The translations under genes were made by a program, and so were the position numbers. Positions 9,403 to 18,397 of a stretch of 64,000 nucleotides of DNA are shown here, piece after piece. This DNA comes from Paenibacillus sp. 453mf (GTDB lineage: Bacteria > Bacillota > Bacilli > Paenibacillales > Paenibacillaceae): NCBI RefSeq assembly GCF_900116105.1, contig NZ_FPAC01000002.1:124001-188000 (forward strand), read 5' to 3'. Every line of letters starts with the position of its first letter. The first letter of the stretch is position 1. Under the pieces are notes generated by a model. The model had not been told where the DNA came from. It was given only the letters and a program-made list of their open reading frames with translations, and searched no databases.

Positions 9403-9455
9403 AAAAAAGCTCAGTACATGTGGGAGGAATTCATCCCGTGTACTGAGCCTTTTAT
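9403..9455. terminator. Second, bidirectional terminator (end of ccdC)
   Basis: GCTCAGTACATGTGGGA (9409-9425) pairs with TCCCGTGTACTGAGC (9434-9448) apart from one mismatch. Minus-strand reading is followed by TTTTTT, which suits the convergent ccdC gene; plus-strand reading is followed by CTTTTAT. Confidence 0.8.
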
Positions 9456-9522
9456 ATGAAATGGAGTTTATTATTGCAGCTTCCGAGCGAGCTTCATAAA
9501 TCACGGTGTCTTACAGAAATCG

Positions 9523-10023
9523 TTATTGCTTAGCAGAAGGTTCAAATGCTGAACCATAAGTTTCGTTGTAGTGCTTCAGCATATATAGTCTCCAGTGGAG
9601 GAGCATGCCGAAGGCGAGAATGAAGAAGACGGCACCTGTCTGCACTACGGAAATATACTGATGAACGACTTCATGCAGCACAAGTCTGACGATCAGAAGA
9701 CCGACCAGTATGAACATGAAGCTCTTGGAGCTGGTAACAAAGACCTTTCCGTCTCTAACTTCCAACTTGGTGCTCTTGATCAGCGGATACGAGAAGATAA
9801 ACCAGCCGACCAGAAACGCAAGGAGTGCCCACAGCCACGGAATATGCGTGTCCGGCACAACAAACATAAGAAACCCCGTGCTCATGCCGAGCGGAGGGAT
9901 GATGATTCTTTTCTTATTAATTGGCCGATTGGCTGCCTTCATACGAATGATGATAGCGCTCACAGCAATAAAGATCATGCCGATCGTTGCGGCGATCTGG
10001 AGAAATGAGGAGTTCATTGCCAC
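9523..10023 (-). CDS. ccdC: CcdC-like integral membrane protein
   Basis: This 166-residue protein has four to five membrane helices: about 8-25, 42-58, 63-80, 100-120 and 127-145. It matches the CcdC/DUF1453 family in length and pattern, including the RMKAANRPINKKRIIIPP loop and the FMFVVPDTHIP segment. In Bacillus, CcdC (YneJ) is linked to the cytochrome c biogenesis locus, though its biochemical role is not established. The start is GTG 10023, with AGAGAGG about 8 bases upstream; an ATG six bases downstream is a less well spaced alternative. It has no cytochrome c biogenesis neighbours here. Confidence 0.78.
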   Translation of the reverse strand: MAMNSSFLQIAATIGMIFIAVSAIIIRMKAANRPINKKRIIIPPLGMSTGFLMFVVPDTHIPWLWALLAFLVGWFIFSYPLIKSTKLEVRDGKVFVTSSKSFMFILVGLLIVRLVLHEVVHQYISVVQTGAVFFILAFGMLLHWRLYMLKHYNETYGSAFEPSAKQ

Positions 10024-10298
10024 GTAAAGGACCTCTCTCTAATAGGAAATCATTTTTCTTTAGTATATCATAGTTCCCTAGAAATACTGTAAGTATATCC
10101 CGTGAAATATGAAGTGTTATATAGAATGAGTTAAGCTCGAGTATGCATTGTTGTAGGAATTTGTAGAAAATTATCGAATGATCAAGAACTTTTCTTCCAA
10201 TTTGCGGAAACAGGTCATATACTAGGAATGTACTTCTATATTTTTATGAAATAGTCATCTAAGTTATATAAATATTGAAGTGAAGGGGGAAGAGAGAA

Positions 10299-11465
10299 GT
10301 GAGGCCAAGGGAATGGAAGTTCAAGGCAGGACTTGCGATACTGGTTGGTGCATTGCTGCTTCTCACTTTCCCTTGGATTCAATGGAGAGCGGCGCCGAGC
10401 CGGGTTATTGATGTTGTGATTGTAGATAAAACTGTTCCTGACATTTCATACCGTGAGCATAAAGGGCTGATCTGGCTGCTCAATCAGCAGAAGATTGTGG
10501 ATCAGAGTGGAGCGGGATATCAATATGATAAATCTTACTATGGATACCATCCGCACAAGACCGGAGATGAACGGATGAGGCGCTTGCCTGCTACGCTTCG
10601 TGGAGCCGATCTGATCTATCTTGCAGATTCTTACGGTATCTATAATTCTGTACATTCGAAGGAAGAAAGGGAGGAGCAAATCGAGGAATTGGTGTATGGC
10701 GGAATGAATTTGACAGATGTCCAGAAGATTCAGGCTGCTGCTATGACAGGAACAACAATTATTGCCGAACATAGTATATTGGCAGCTCCGACGGCACAAT
10801 CGGTTAGCAGGCAGCTTCAGAAGATGCTGGGTGTGGAATGGAAGGGCTGGGCCGGGAAATACTATGAGAATTTATCAACAGAAGTTCCCCTACATATTAT
10901 GGAGAAGTATACAGAACAGACTGGCAAGGAATGGTCTTATAGCGGGATAGGGATTGTACTTATACATCATGAAGGTGAAGTAATTGTGCTCGACAGACAA
11001 GACCTAAGGGAGTCCGGTATGTCCATCTCATTTTCCAAAGAGAACAGTGATAAATACAATGTCGAAAGATCAGCCCGCTATAATCAATGGTTTGAGGTTG
11101 TTGCTCCCAAGTCTGGTGCGGAGACTGTAGCGAATTATAAGCTTGAATTAACGAGCTCTGGCTCAGCTAAGCTGAGAAGGGCGGGAGTTCCTGCACAGTT
11201 CCCAGCCATTATTCAGTATGAGCAGAAGTCGCATCAATCATATTATTTTGCCGGTGATTTTGCAGAACGAACGGTCTCGCCCTTAATGGTTCAATATAAA
11301 GGCTGGGACAAGTTTGTCGGCAGCTTCATACCTGATTCCAGTCCAAATGCTTTTTACTGGAATATCTATATTCCTATGATGAAAACCATTTTGTCATATA
11401 TTGAGAGCAGACAGGTTTATATATATGAGAGTGACGAAGAAGAGTCTATACAGAAGAGGGTGTAG
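10299..11465 (+). CDS. Unknown extracytoplasmic protein with N-terminal membrane anchor
   Basis: This 388-residue protein starts at GTG 10299, preceded by AAGGGGGA; no in-frame ATG lies nearby. Residues about 11-30 are hydrophobic and followed by outside-type sequence, so it is probably an uncleaved signal anchor. The external part is alpha/beta in character: DVVIVDKTVPD, GADLIYLADSYG and GTTIIAEHS look like successive strand-loop elements of a Rossmann or class I amidotransferase-like fold. It is rich in Tyr and ends in an acidic DEEES tail. I do not recognise the family. It has its own upstream gap and no obvious operon partners. Confidence 0.7.
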   Translation: MRPREWKFKAGLAILVGALLLLTFPWIQWRAAPSRVIDVVIVDKTVPDISYREHKGLIWLLNQQKIVDQSGAGYQYDKSYYGYHPHKTGDERMRRLPATLRGADLIYLADSYGIYNSVHSKEEREEQIEELVYGGMNLTDVQKIQAAAMTGTTIIAEHSILAAPTAQSVSRQLQKMLGVEWKGWAGKYYENLSTEVPLHIMEKYTEQTGKEWSYSGIGIVLIHHEGEVIVLDRQDLRESGMSISFSKENSDKYNVERSARYNQWFEVVAPKSGAETVANYKLELTSSGSAKLRRAGVPAQFPAIIQYEQKSHQSYYFAGDFAERTVSPLMVQYKGWDKFVGSFIPDSSPNAFYWNIYIPMMKTILSYIESRQVYIYESDEEESIQKRV

Positions 11466-11593
11466 GCTTTTTTTGTACAATTAAGCGAAGATCTCTCTTA
11501 ACTTAACAAACGGAATTATGCAAAATCCTAGATGGATATAATAAAGAACACTCAGCCAATTCTGCTGAAGGAAAGTTATGGATTCGAGGGAAA

Positions 11594-11630
11594 CTTGACA
11601 AACAAAACTGTTATCAATAGAATAACAGTT
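11594..11630 (+). promoter_or_regulatory. Promoter with overlapping 25-bp palindromic operator upstream of the Rrf2 gene
   Basis: A sigma-A-like promoter reads TTGACA (11594-11599), 18-base spacer, TAGAAT (11618-11623). A perfect inverted repeat AACTGTTAT-N7-ATAACAGTT (11606-11630) covers the spacer and the -10 box, the position expected of a repressor site. The Rrf2 regulator starts 140 bases downstream, so autoregulation is the simplest reading. The remainder of the 11466-11770 gap shows nothing else. Confidence 0.65.
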
Positions 11631-11770
11631 GCTAGGAAGTGAGTTTATCATACATGTAGATATATACGAATGATGAGAGTCAGAGATTAATAGACGATTT
11701 CAGGGCATAACTAAATTATAAGGTTACTGGAGACAGGAAGCTTTGAGCGCTAATACAGGAGGTCAAGGTA

Positions 11771-12208
11771 ATGAACAGTGAGTTCACGATTGCAGTGCAT
11801 TGCCTATTGTTTTTGGGTATCCGTGAAGGACGCATCGCAAATAGCGAGGACATTGCAGAGAGTGTATCGACGCATCCTGCCAGAGTACGGAAAGTGCTTA
11901 GTGTGCTGCGCAAGCATCAGTATGTAATGACAAAGGAGGGGGCTCACGGTGGTTATATGCTGAACAGCAAGCCAAATGAAGTGAGACTTGGTGATTTGTA
12001 CCGCTTGTTTGCGTTAGGATCCTTTGGACCTCATTGGCGTTCGGGGGATGAGAGCTCCAGCTGCTTGGTATCCTCTAATATCAAGGATGTGATGGGTACC
12101 ATTTATCATGATGGAGAGCATGTGGTGGAACAATACCTGGACAGTATTACCCTTGCAGAAGTGAAGCACCGTCTAGAGGATAAGTGGAAGAATAGGGATT
12201 TAACATAA
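11771..12208 (+). CDS. Rrf2-family transcriptional regulator
   Basis: This 145-residue regulator has the Rrf2 winged helix: EFTIAVHCLLFL, then NSEDIAESVSTHPARVRKVLSVLRKH as the helix-turn-helix, and GAHGGYML as the wing. It lacks the three-Cys iron-sulfur cluster motif of IscR and NsrR. It keeps one Cys in SSCLVSSNI at about position 97, as in YwnA-like members. CAGGAGG lies 8 bases before ATG 11771. A terminator follows at 12238-12272, so it is transcribed alone and does not obviously control the sigma-fusion genes downstream except by binding elsewhere. Confidence 0.88.
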   Translation: MNSEFTIAVHCLLFLGIREGRIANSEDIAESVSTHPARVRKVLSVLRKHQYVMTKEGAHGGYMLNSKPNEVRLGDLYRLFALGSFGPHWRSGDESSSCLVSSNIKDVMGTIYHDGEHVVEQYLDSITLAEVKHRLEDKWKNRDLT

Positions 12209-12236
12209 AAGGCTTAACATAAGTAATATCATTGAT

Positions 12237-12273
12237 TTAAAGATCTGGCATGATGGCTGGATCTTTTTTTGGT
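12237..12273 (+). terminator. Terminator of the Rrf2 gene
   Basis: AAAGATC (12238-12244) pairs with GATCTTT (12260-12266) around a 15-base loop. A run of T follows. Confidence 0.7.
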
Positions 12274-12377
12274 TTCCAGTAATAGTTAATAAAAGGATTA
12301 TATTACCTTATTATGGTTTTTAATATACAATGAGTATGTCTTTAATTATTGAAATATTTACCGAGAGGGGGTGGACT

Positions 12378-14294
12378 ATGAGAACAGGCATGGACTTATA
12401 CGTACATATGGATGATTCTGAATTGTCGATTGCTGCCTGCCAAGGTGATTTTGAAGCGTATGAGGAGCTGGTTCGGCGATATGGCAAAGAGCTCTATGCT
12501 TGGTCATATGTATACAGCGGTGGAGGCGAGGGTGCGAAGCGTTTACTCGCAGAATCGATCGCGAAGAGCTGGCATCTGCGCAATCAGCTTCGGGACCAAG
12601 CTCAGCTTGTGAATTATATATTTAAGACGATGTATGCTGTTGCGAAGAAGCGACGATATGGAGCCACAGCATGGAATGCAACACTTCCCCCTGTTCCGGC
12701 GGAATACGAGACCCCATCCCAAATGATAAGGGATACCGACCGATTGCTGTCACAGAAACTGAATAGTCTGCCGTTTGAAGAGCTTACGATGCTATTAGCC
12801 ACATACATACTAGACAAAACGCCTGCCGAGATTGGAGAGTATACGGGAATAGGGGAGAGGCGGGCCACCGCCAGCTTACAGCAAGCCAAGCAGGCAATGG
12901 ATGGTTCACGAGCTGTGCTTGACGCGTTGTTCGAGAAGGATCGAAGGACCGTTTATTCAGATGAGTACTATTTAGAAGACACTGTTCAACAAGGGCTAAC
13001 AGATGCTCGAGCAGGCAAATACGCCAAGCGGCTTCGAAGAAGATGGGGTATAGGTGCTGCTATATTCAGTTTCACAATTATATTGCTGGTGATTGGCCTG
13101 AATCCTTGGGAAGAGAAGGGGACTCATGAGCCCCTCAATCGGGCGGGGACCCGAGTCGTGCCGGATGACAGCTACTGGCTTGGCACCATAAGTTCGAATC
13201 GCGTCGCCGAGAGAAGGCTGCAGGAAGGGAACGCTCAATATCTCGGCTATGTGGTTGAACAGAACGGACTACAGCTGATTATTGATGGGATGATGACGCA
13301 AGGCGAATCAACCATGATCTGGTATACCTTAAGTGCGAAGAACGGGCAAGTGATGCCGGATAAATTTAGTGGGTATATGCATGGGAAGGGCAGCTCTATA
13401 GAACGGGATACGATGAGTAATTGGTCAGAAAATGAAATCTTGCAGACAGAAGATCCTTCAACCATACAGGGGATGATGGTATTTGATAGCCTGCATGATA
13501 TCGTCAATCAGAGAGTCCCGGAAGAATGGATTGTAATCTTTAACGCAGCGGCTTCGGAGCAGCCTGAGTCGGTGACCTCTTTAAGTCTTACGGTTCCGTC
13601 CGTGCCAGCACAGGAGCCTGAGCTTATTGCAGTCAACCAGGAATTTGAGCTAAACAATCGTTCATTTGTGATTAAGGAGGTCGAGCTGGCAGAGAACTAT
13701 ACCAAGGTTAGGATTGCACCGGAAACCAGACACGAGGAGGATGCGGCACTTTTACACAGTTTGAGGCTGAGGCTTGGTTCTGACGACCAGAGCTATTTGG
13801 GCTTGAACGGGCAGTCTATGAATTATGAGATTGACGAAGAAGGGCATACCACTCTGATATATCCTCCGGTGCACTATCTTGATTACAGTGGATTGTCGCT
13901 GGTGAAGGAAGGTGGACTTGTGACGATAACCGAAGAGTTTAAAGTGGATCTAGATAAGGGAAGGTTAGTTGGTTATCCAGATCATTTCAACGGTGATTTT
14001 AAAATGGAGAGATTAAGGGATGGTTCAGAGATCAAGCTGTACTTTAAGGATGCGGGATATATCAATGAAGAGGTGCTGACCTCTCTAGAGGAAGTGCCGA
14101 ACGGGCAGCTCTCATTTGAGTTCTATGATGCGGAGAACAATGTACATATGTCCAGCGGGACAAGTTACGAGGGAGAATGGCGCACTTATGCAATCCCAAA
14201 CCTGGATTATAAGCAGCCGATTACTATACCTGTGAGTTATGAAAGAGTGGATAAGGAGACGTTAAATATTCCTCTCTTACTACAAAATAATTGA
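12378..14294 (+). CDS. ECF sigma-like domain fused through one membrane helix to an anti-sigma-type external domain, copy 1
   Basis: This 638-residue protein starts at ATG 12378, with GAGAGGGGG about 8 bases upstream; an in-frame ATG at 12330 has none. Residues about 15-95 resemble ECF sigma region 2 (SELSIAACQGDFEAYEELVRRYG, then a basic AKKRR end). Residues about 122-176 resemble region 4 (LNSLPFEELTMLLATYILDKTPAEIGEYTGIG). A basic RLRRR stretch leads into one membrane helix (about 224-243). About 395 external residues follow and contain a segment like the DUF5643/DUF4179 ends of anti-sigma proteins (VNQEFELNNRSFVIKEVEL). Sigma and membrane-sensor halves are normally separate proteins. Two relatives follow directly. 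How a membrane-bound sigma-like domain would act is unknown. Confidence 0.75.
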   Translation: MRTGMDLYVHMDDSELSIAACQGDFEAYEELVRRYGKELYAWSYVYSGGGEGAKRLLAESIAKSWHLRNQLRDQAQLVNYIFKTMYAVAKKRRYGATAWNATLPPVPAEYETPSQMIRDTDRLLSQKLNSLPFEELTMLLATYILDKTPAEIGEYTGIGERRATASLQQAKQAMDGSRAVLDALFEKDRRTVYSDEYYLEDTVQQGLTDARAGKYAKRLRRRWGIGAAIFSFTIILLVIGLNPWEEKGTHEPLNRAGTRVVPDDSYWLGTISSNRVAERRLQEGNAQYLGYVVEQNGLQLIIDGMMTQGESTMIWYTLSAKNGQVMPDKFSGYMHGKGSSIERDTMSNWSENEILQTEDPSTIQGMMVFDSLHDIVNQRVPEEWIVIFNAAASEQPESVTSLSLTVPSVPAQEPELIAVNQEFELNNRSFVIKEVELAENYTKVRIAPETRHEEDAALLHSLRLRLGSDDQSYLGLNGQSMNYEIDEEGHTTLIYPPVHYLDYSGLSLVKEGGLVTITEEFKVDLDKGRLVGYPDHFNGDFKMERLRDGSEIKLYFKDAGYINEEVLTSLEEVPNGQLSFEFYDAENNVHMSSGTSYEGEWRTYAIPNLDYKQPITIPVSYERVDKETLNIPLLLQNN

Positions 14295-14308
14295 AAAGAG
14301 TTGGAGCT

Positions 14309-15224
14309 ATGAGACCCTATATTGATCCTAATGATTCCGAATTGTCGATTGCTTTGCCAAGGAGATTTTGATCTATTGGGAAAGGACACTTAGGCAAGAT
14401 CCCATATCCCGGCAAAGGCTGAAGGAAGGAGATTACGTCAAGATGGGGAAGGTGCTGCCTGAACAGAACGGCCTTCGCCTGTATGTAGACGGTGCGATGC
14501 AGACGAATGAAGGACTAATATTGTGGTACAGGCTTGAGAATACAGAAGGAACTGAAGCTCCAATCGCAGATCGAGTCATGCTGTGGAGTGATGTGTATCA
14601 GGTGTTTGGTTCTGAATTCGATCGGGACAACATGCGAATGAGGGGAGCCTGACGACCGATGCGACAATTGTTCAGTTGGAGGCAGATCCACCAATTATCA
14701 TAACTATGGATCAATTAAACCCACCTATTCTGTTTGTGACAGAAGAGAGCTTTATGAGTTCAACGATTGAAGGAAAGGACTGGATTGAAGGACTCGGGAG
14801 TGCATCCGAATGGTATTTTGATTCGATGTATTATGATGATTATTCTGAGATCAGGCCAAGCATTCATAGTATAAGTGGAATGGAGTTGAACACAGACACA
14901 GGCGAGATCTTAGAAGCACCGGAAGTGTTTAACGGACATATTGAGCTTACGGATGTTGCTAGTGACTCTTTTTTCTACATCTTCTTCCCTTCATCAGAGG
15001 AGTCGGGATATACCATCAACAATCAATATTCGGATGCGGAGGGCGTACCCTACTTTACTCAAGGCATTGATCAAATTGATGGGAGACTTGCATATAAGGT
15101 GACTGATTTTGACTATGCACAGCCTTTAACCTTCCAAATCGACACTATTGATCCATTATCTGGAGGTGTGGATGAGATATTAGATAACGGCGACGTCATC
15201 AACTTGACCCTGGTAAAAAAATAG
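14309..15224 (+). pseudogene. Broken third copy of the sigma-fusion gene, sigma and membrane parts deleted
   Basis: ATG 14309 follows TTGGAG and begins DPNDSELSIA as in copy 1, but two bases are lost near 14352 and the frame hits TGA after the GDF equivalent. The sequence then jumps directly to the external domain: YWERTLRQDPISRQRLKEGD aligns with copy 1 YWLGTISSNRVAERRLQEGN. About 270 residues, covering the rest of region 2, region 4 and the membrane helix, are therefore missing. A second frameshift near 14650 moves the reading into another frame, which continues from about 14676 to the TAG at 15222 and ends NLTLVKK, matching copy 2 SITLMKK. The remnant cannot make a working fusion protein. 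Confidence 0.8.
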
Positions 15225-15268
15225 GGGCAGAAGACCTCCACAATCTGATTTGAAAAAGAGGTGATTCG

Positions 15269-17245
15269 GTGCACGGTTTTGATGAGATGAACGAACGGGA
15301 TTTAGAGACAACGGCGTTAAGTGGAAATTTCGATGCTTATGAGCATTTGACGAAACGTCATGCTGCTCATCTGTTTGTCACGGCCTATGCCCTATCCCGG
15401 AATAAGAATACCGCAGGTGTACTCGTAACAACCACGGTGTCCATCACCTGGCATCAGGTCAAAGCAGGGAAGCAGCGAGAGGATCTCGTGACTGCCTTGC
15501 TTCGTAATATGGTGCTCTACGCCAAACGGTTGAGGTTGGCGAATGGAGCGAGTGTTGCAGTAGAAGCAGCAGTTGCAGTGAGTAAACCTGATGGGACTGC
15601 GGCAAGTTTAAAAAAGGTAGCTTACCCGGCTGCTGCATCTGGTGAGTATGTTCAGATGATGCGCAGCAACCAAGCAGACCTGGTGGAGACACTCATCAGC
15701 CGGATGAGCTTTGAACAGAGTGTCATATTTCTGCTGACTTATATTGCAGAACAACCTATAGCTGAGATTGCCGAATACATATCAAGAACGGAGAAGACGG
15801 CTTCAAATCGGCTTGATGAGATGTTGGATGCTATGGCGAAAGAGATGGGGGAAGGCGAAGCGGCGGCGGTCTCGTCTTATATTCGCAGGCACTTCTCCAA
15901 GGAAAAAGAATACTTGAAGTCGGTGGAATTGAGTAACGACGCGGATGCAGCAGTGCAGAAGGGACTGCTCAATGCTCGAGAGGGCATCCTCCCTAAATGC
16001 AGTAACAAGAAGGTATGGAGCTGGGCGCTGGGTGTATCGCTTGGTGTAGTTGTCCTGGTTATCATTGTTCTAAACCCTTTCCGCGAGAAGGAGATTCATG
16101 CGTCTCTAAACTTCTCCGGCACAAGAGTCGTCCCGGATGAAAGCTTGATTCATCGTGATCCAACCAGCAATGAGTATCTCAGATCGCGAGTGGAAGATGG
16201 GGATTACAAGACGCTCGGATATGCGATGGAACTGAACGGTGGTTCGCGGCTTATTATTGATGGGGCTATAGATAATGGCAATGAAACTATCCTGTGGTAT
16301 ACGTTGGAGAAGGATGACGCGAAGATTACGAACTCAATCGTGGACGGATCTATTTTGGATCGATCAACTTTGCTGCTGTTAGGGTATTTACAGGATCAAG
16401 TCGTTCTGGAATCGACGGAGGACCACGAGAAGGGGATTGTCATATTTAATAGAACCAATTCGACGGTTACTACTGAAGGCGCATTGCTCCAATTTAATAT
16501 TGAGGTGGAGGGGGATGAGCCTCATACAGTAACGCTGGAAACAGATTACCCTCATGAGGTTGAGCAGCCGGCCAAAGAGATTACACTGGATGAGAGCTTT
16601 ACAATTGAAGGCCAGACATACTATATTACCGGGTTAACGATCAGCTCGGATTATACGCGGGTAAAGATCAAGCCTGATATAAACAATGAAAAAGGGATAG
16701 AGAGCCTGAAGGATATTCGACTGGACCGGGTAAGAGAGAATTCGAGTTCTGGCAGCAGAGTCGCTGAAATTTCAGGTACGGACCTGATCTTTCCATCTAT
16801 CTATTATGAAGATGATTATGAAGAGATCCAGCTAACGTTAGCTGAGGAGCTGTTCAACCTGGATACTCCTCTTGTAATTGATATAAATAATCCTGCGCTC
16901 GTCCAGTATCCTGCAGGGATGAAGCCCGAATCCTTCGGGATCACCTATGCAGAGCAGCCAAACCATCGTTATCATACGATTCAATTTCCTGTTTGGGAAG
17001 GGGTCCAATACAAAATTTCTGATCTTTATACAGATGCAGGAGGAAATGTTTATACAGCAGTAGCTAAAATAGCGGAAGCCGATAATCTTAACATGCTCAT
17101 TCCCGATCTAAATTACGTGCAGCCCCTTACATTCTACTTTTCTGTTCATGATCAAGATAATCTAAACGATATCAAGGATCTGTCGAACTATGATCCGCGA
17201 GAAGGCCGTATCTCAATTACCCTCATGAAGAAACCACAGAATTAG
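15269..17245 (+). CDS. ECF sigma-like domain fused to membrane helix and external domain, copy 2
   Basis: This 658-residue paralogue of the 12378 gene starts at GTG 15269 behind AGAGGTG; ATG 15287 is an alternative. Region 2-like sequence (about 9-90) includes ERDLETTALSGNFDAYEHLTKRH and ends in AKRLRL. An Ala-rich linker follows, then region 4-like sequence (about 143-195; LISRMSFEQSVIFLLTYIAEQPIAEIAEYISRTEK), the membrane helix (about 249-271), and the external domain opening NFSGTRVVPDES, where copy 1 has NRAGTRVVPDDS. Similarity to copy 1 is moderate, so the duplication is not recent. The stop overlaps the stop of the convergent LacI gene. A role in sensing an envelope signal is inferred. 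Confidence 0.75.
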   Translation: MHGFDEMNERDLETTALSGNFDAYEHLTKRHAAHLFVTAYALSRNKNTAGVLVTTTVSITWHQVKAGKQREDLVTALLRNMVLYAKRLRLANGASVAVEAAVAVSKPDGTAASLKKVAYPAAASGEYVQMMRSNQADLVETLISRMSFEQSVIFLLTYIAEQPIAEIAEYISRTEKTASNRLDEMLDAMAKEMGEGEAAAVSSYIRRHFSKEKEYLKSVELSNDADAAVQKGLLNAREGILPKCSNKKVWSWALGVSLGVVVLVIIVLNPFREKEIHASLNFSGTRVVPDESLIHRDPTSNEYLRSRVEDGDYKTLGYAMELNGGSRLIIDGAIDNGNETILWYTLEKDDAKITNSIVDGSILDRSTLLLLGYLQDQVVLESTEDHEKGIVIFNRTNSTVTTEGALLQFNIEVEGDEPHTVTLETDYPHEVEQPAKEITLDESFTIEGQTYYITGLTISSDYTRVKIKPDINNEKGIESLKDIRLDRVRENSSSGSRVAEISGTDLIFPSIYYEDDYEEIQLTLAEELFNLDTPLVIDINNPALVQYPAGMKPESFGITYAEQPNHRYHTIQFPVWEGVQYKISDLYTDAGGNVYTAVAKIAEADNLNMLIPDLNYVQPLTFYFSVHDQDNLNDIKDLSNYDPREGRISITLMKKPQN

Positions 17246-18225
17246 ACGCTGGATCTTTCAATCAATTCAAAGGGAATTGCAGTCTTGGGCCTGCGCCCGT
17301 TGTCCTTCACATCCGTATTCCTGCTATGGTAAAACGTGCGAAAGGCTTCTCTTCCAATCTCCTGCAAATGCTGGTCAATCGTCGTAAGACCGAGTGCCTC
17401 GGAGATCGGAAGATTGTCGAAGCCGATAATCGCAATATCCTCTGGAATACGTAGTCCGATGGCCTGAGCTCTCAGGATGACCCCGGCCGCGGCCTCATCG
17501 CCTGTAACGAGCAGGGCGGTCGGACGTTCCTCCATCGTCATGAGGGTATCAATGACGCGGATGCCGTCTTTAATCTCTGTACAATTGGTAAATATCCATT
17601 CCGGTCGCAAGACCTCCCCATGCTCTTGAAGCAGGGTCTTATAAGCAAGATATCGAGCCTGGCTGCTTGCACTGTCAGGTCGCCCTACACAATAACCGAT
17701 AGCCGTATGACCGTGCTGAATCAGATACTGCATTCCCGTCTGAAAGGCTTCATAGTGATCGGTATAAACAGCTGCGATGCGCTCATGCTCTGTATACTCA
17801 CAAGTAACGACTGGACCATACTTGGCGTAAGCGGCAATGGCTTCAAGCTCAAGTGCACGGGAGCAGAAGATGAGACCGTCAATCTGTTTGGTGGACAACA
17901 GCTGTAGTGCCTTATGTTCTTCATGCGTCTCATAACGAGATTGATAGAGCAGTGTACCGTAACCGGATTTAGCCGCTTCATCCATAATGCCCGACAATAT
18001 CGTTTGAAAATAGGGATGGCTGCTCGGGACGATGACACCAACACTGTTTGTCTGCCCCTTGATCAAATGCACTGCACTCGAATTCGGCTGATATCCTTCC
18101 TTCTCCATAATACGCTGTACTTTCTGACGAGTAGCTTCATTGACGTATGGATGATTGTTCAGCACTCGGGACACCGTAGTTACAGATACGCCGGCCAGCT
18201 TGGCAATTGTTTTAATGTTGGCCAA
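17242..18225 (-). CDS. LacI-family transcriptional repressor
   Basis: This 327-residue regulator is best started at TTG 18225, where AGGAGG lies 10 bases upstream and the conserved N-terminus ANIKTIAKLAGVSVTTVSRVLNN follows at once. An upstream ATG at 18294 would sit beyond the promoter. The helix-turn-helix (about 3-25) with hinge is followed by a periplasmic-binding-protein-like effector domain (about 58-327) with DGLIFCS and IIGFDNLPIS motifs. The next gene on the same strand upstream is the 6-phospho-beta-glucosidase, separated by a terminator. Both genes carry a related palindrome upstream, so it probably represses the glucosidase and itself in response to a sugar phosphate or disaccharide. 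Confidence 0.9.
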   Translation of the reverse strand: MANIKTIAKLAGVSVTTVSRVLNNHPYVNEATRQKVQRIMEKEGYQPNSSAVHLIKGQTNSVGVIVPSSHPYFQTILSGIMDEAAKSGYGTLLYQSRYETHEEHKALQLLSTKQIDGLIFCSRALELEAIAAYAKYGPVVTCEYTEHERIAAVYTDHYEAFQTGMQYLIQHGHTAIGYCVGRPDSASSQARYLAYKTLLQEHGEVLRPEWIFTNCTEIKDGIRVIDTLMTMEERPTALLVTGDEAAAGVILRAQAIGLRIPEDIAIIGFDNLPISEALGLTTIDQHLQEIGREAFRTFYHSRNTDVKDNGRRPKTAIPFELIERSSV

Positions 18226-18252
18226 TGATGTAGCACCTCCTGATCTAACGAC

Positions 18253-18292
18253 ATTATACCCTTGTATACGGTTTATCGCGAAATGCATGTAC
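18253..18292 (-). promoter_or_regulatory. lacI-type gene promoter with operator-like half palindrome
   Basis: TATAAT reads on the minus strand at 18258-18253, about 28 bases before the TTG start. GAAATGCAT at 18280-18288 sits around the -35 position and shares nine bases with the perfect palindrome upstream of the glucosidase gene (19911-19924). Repressor autoregulation is inferred. Confidence 0.5.
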
Positions 18293-18320
18293 AAAAAAAG
18301 CCCCTCGGAAGGGGCTTAGT
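18293..18320 (-). terminator. Terminator of the 6-phospho-beta-glucosidase gene
   Basis: AAGCCCCT (18299-18306) pairs with AGGGGCTT (18310-18317). A run of seven T follows on the minus strand. Confidence 0.85.
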
Positions 18321-18397
18321 AGAAGTGCAGTTACATTTAGGACACTTAGAGAATCCAGTGAATTGAGTAAACTCAGAAGATCCAGAGGAGGGAAAAT

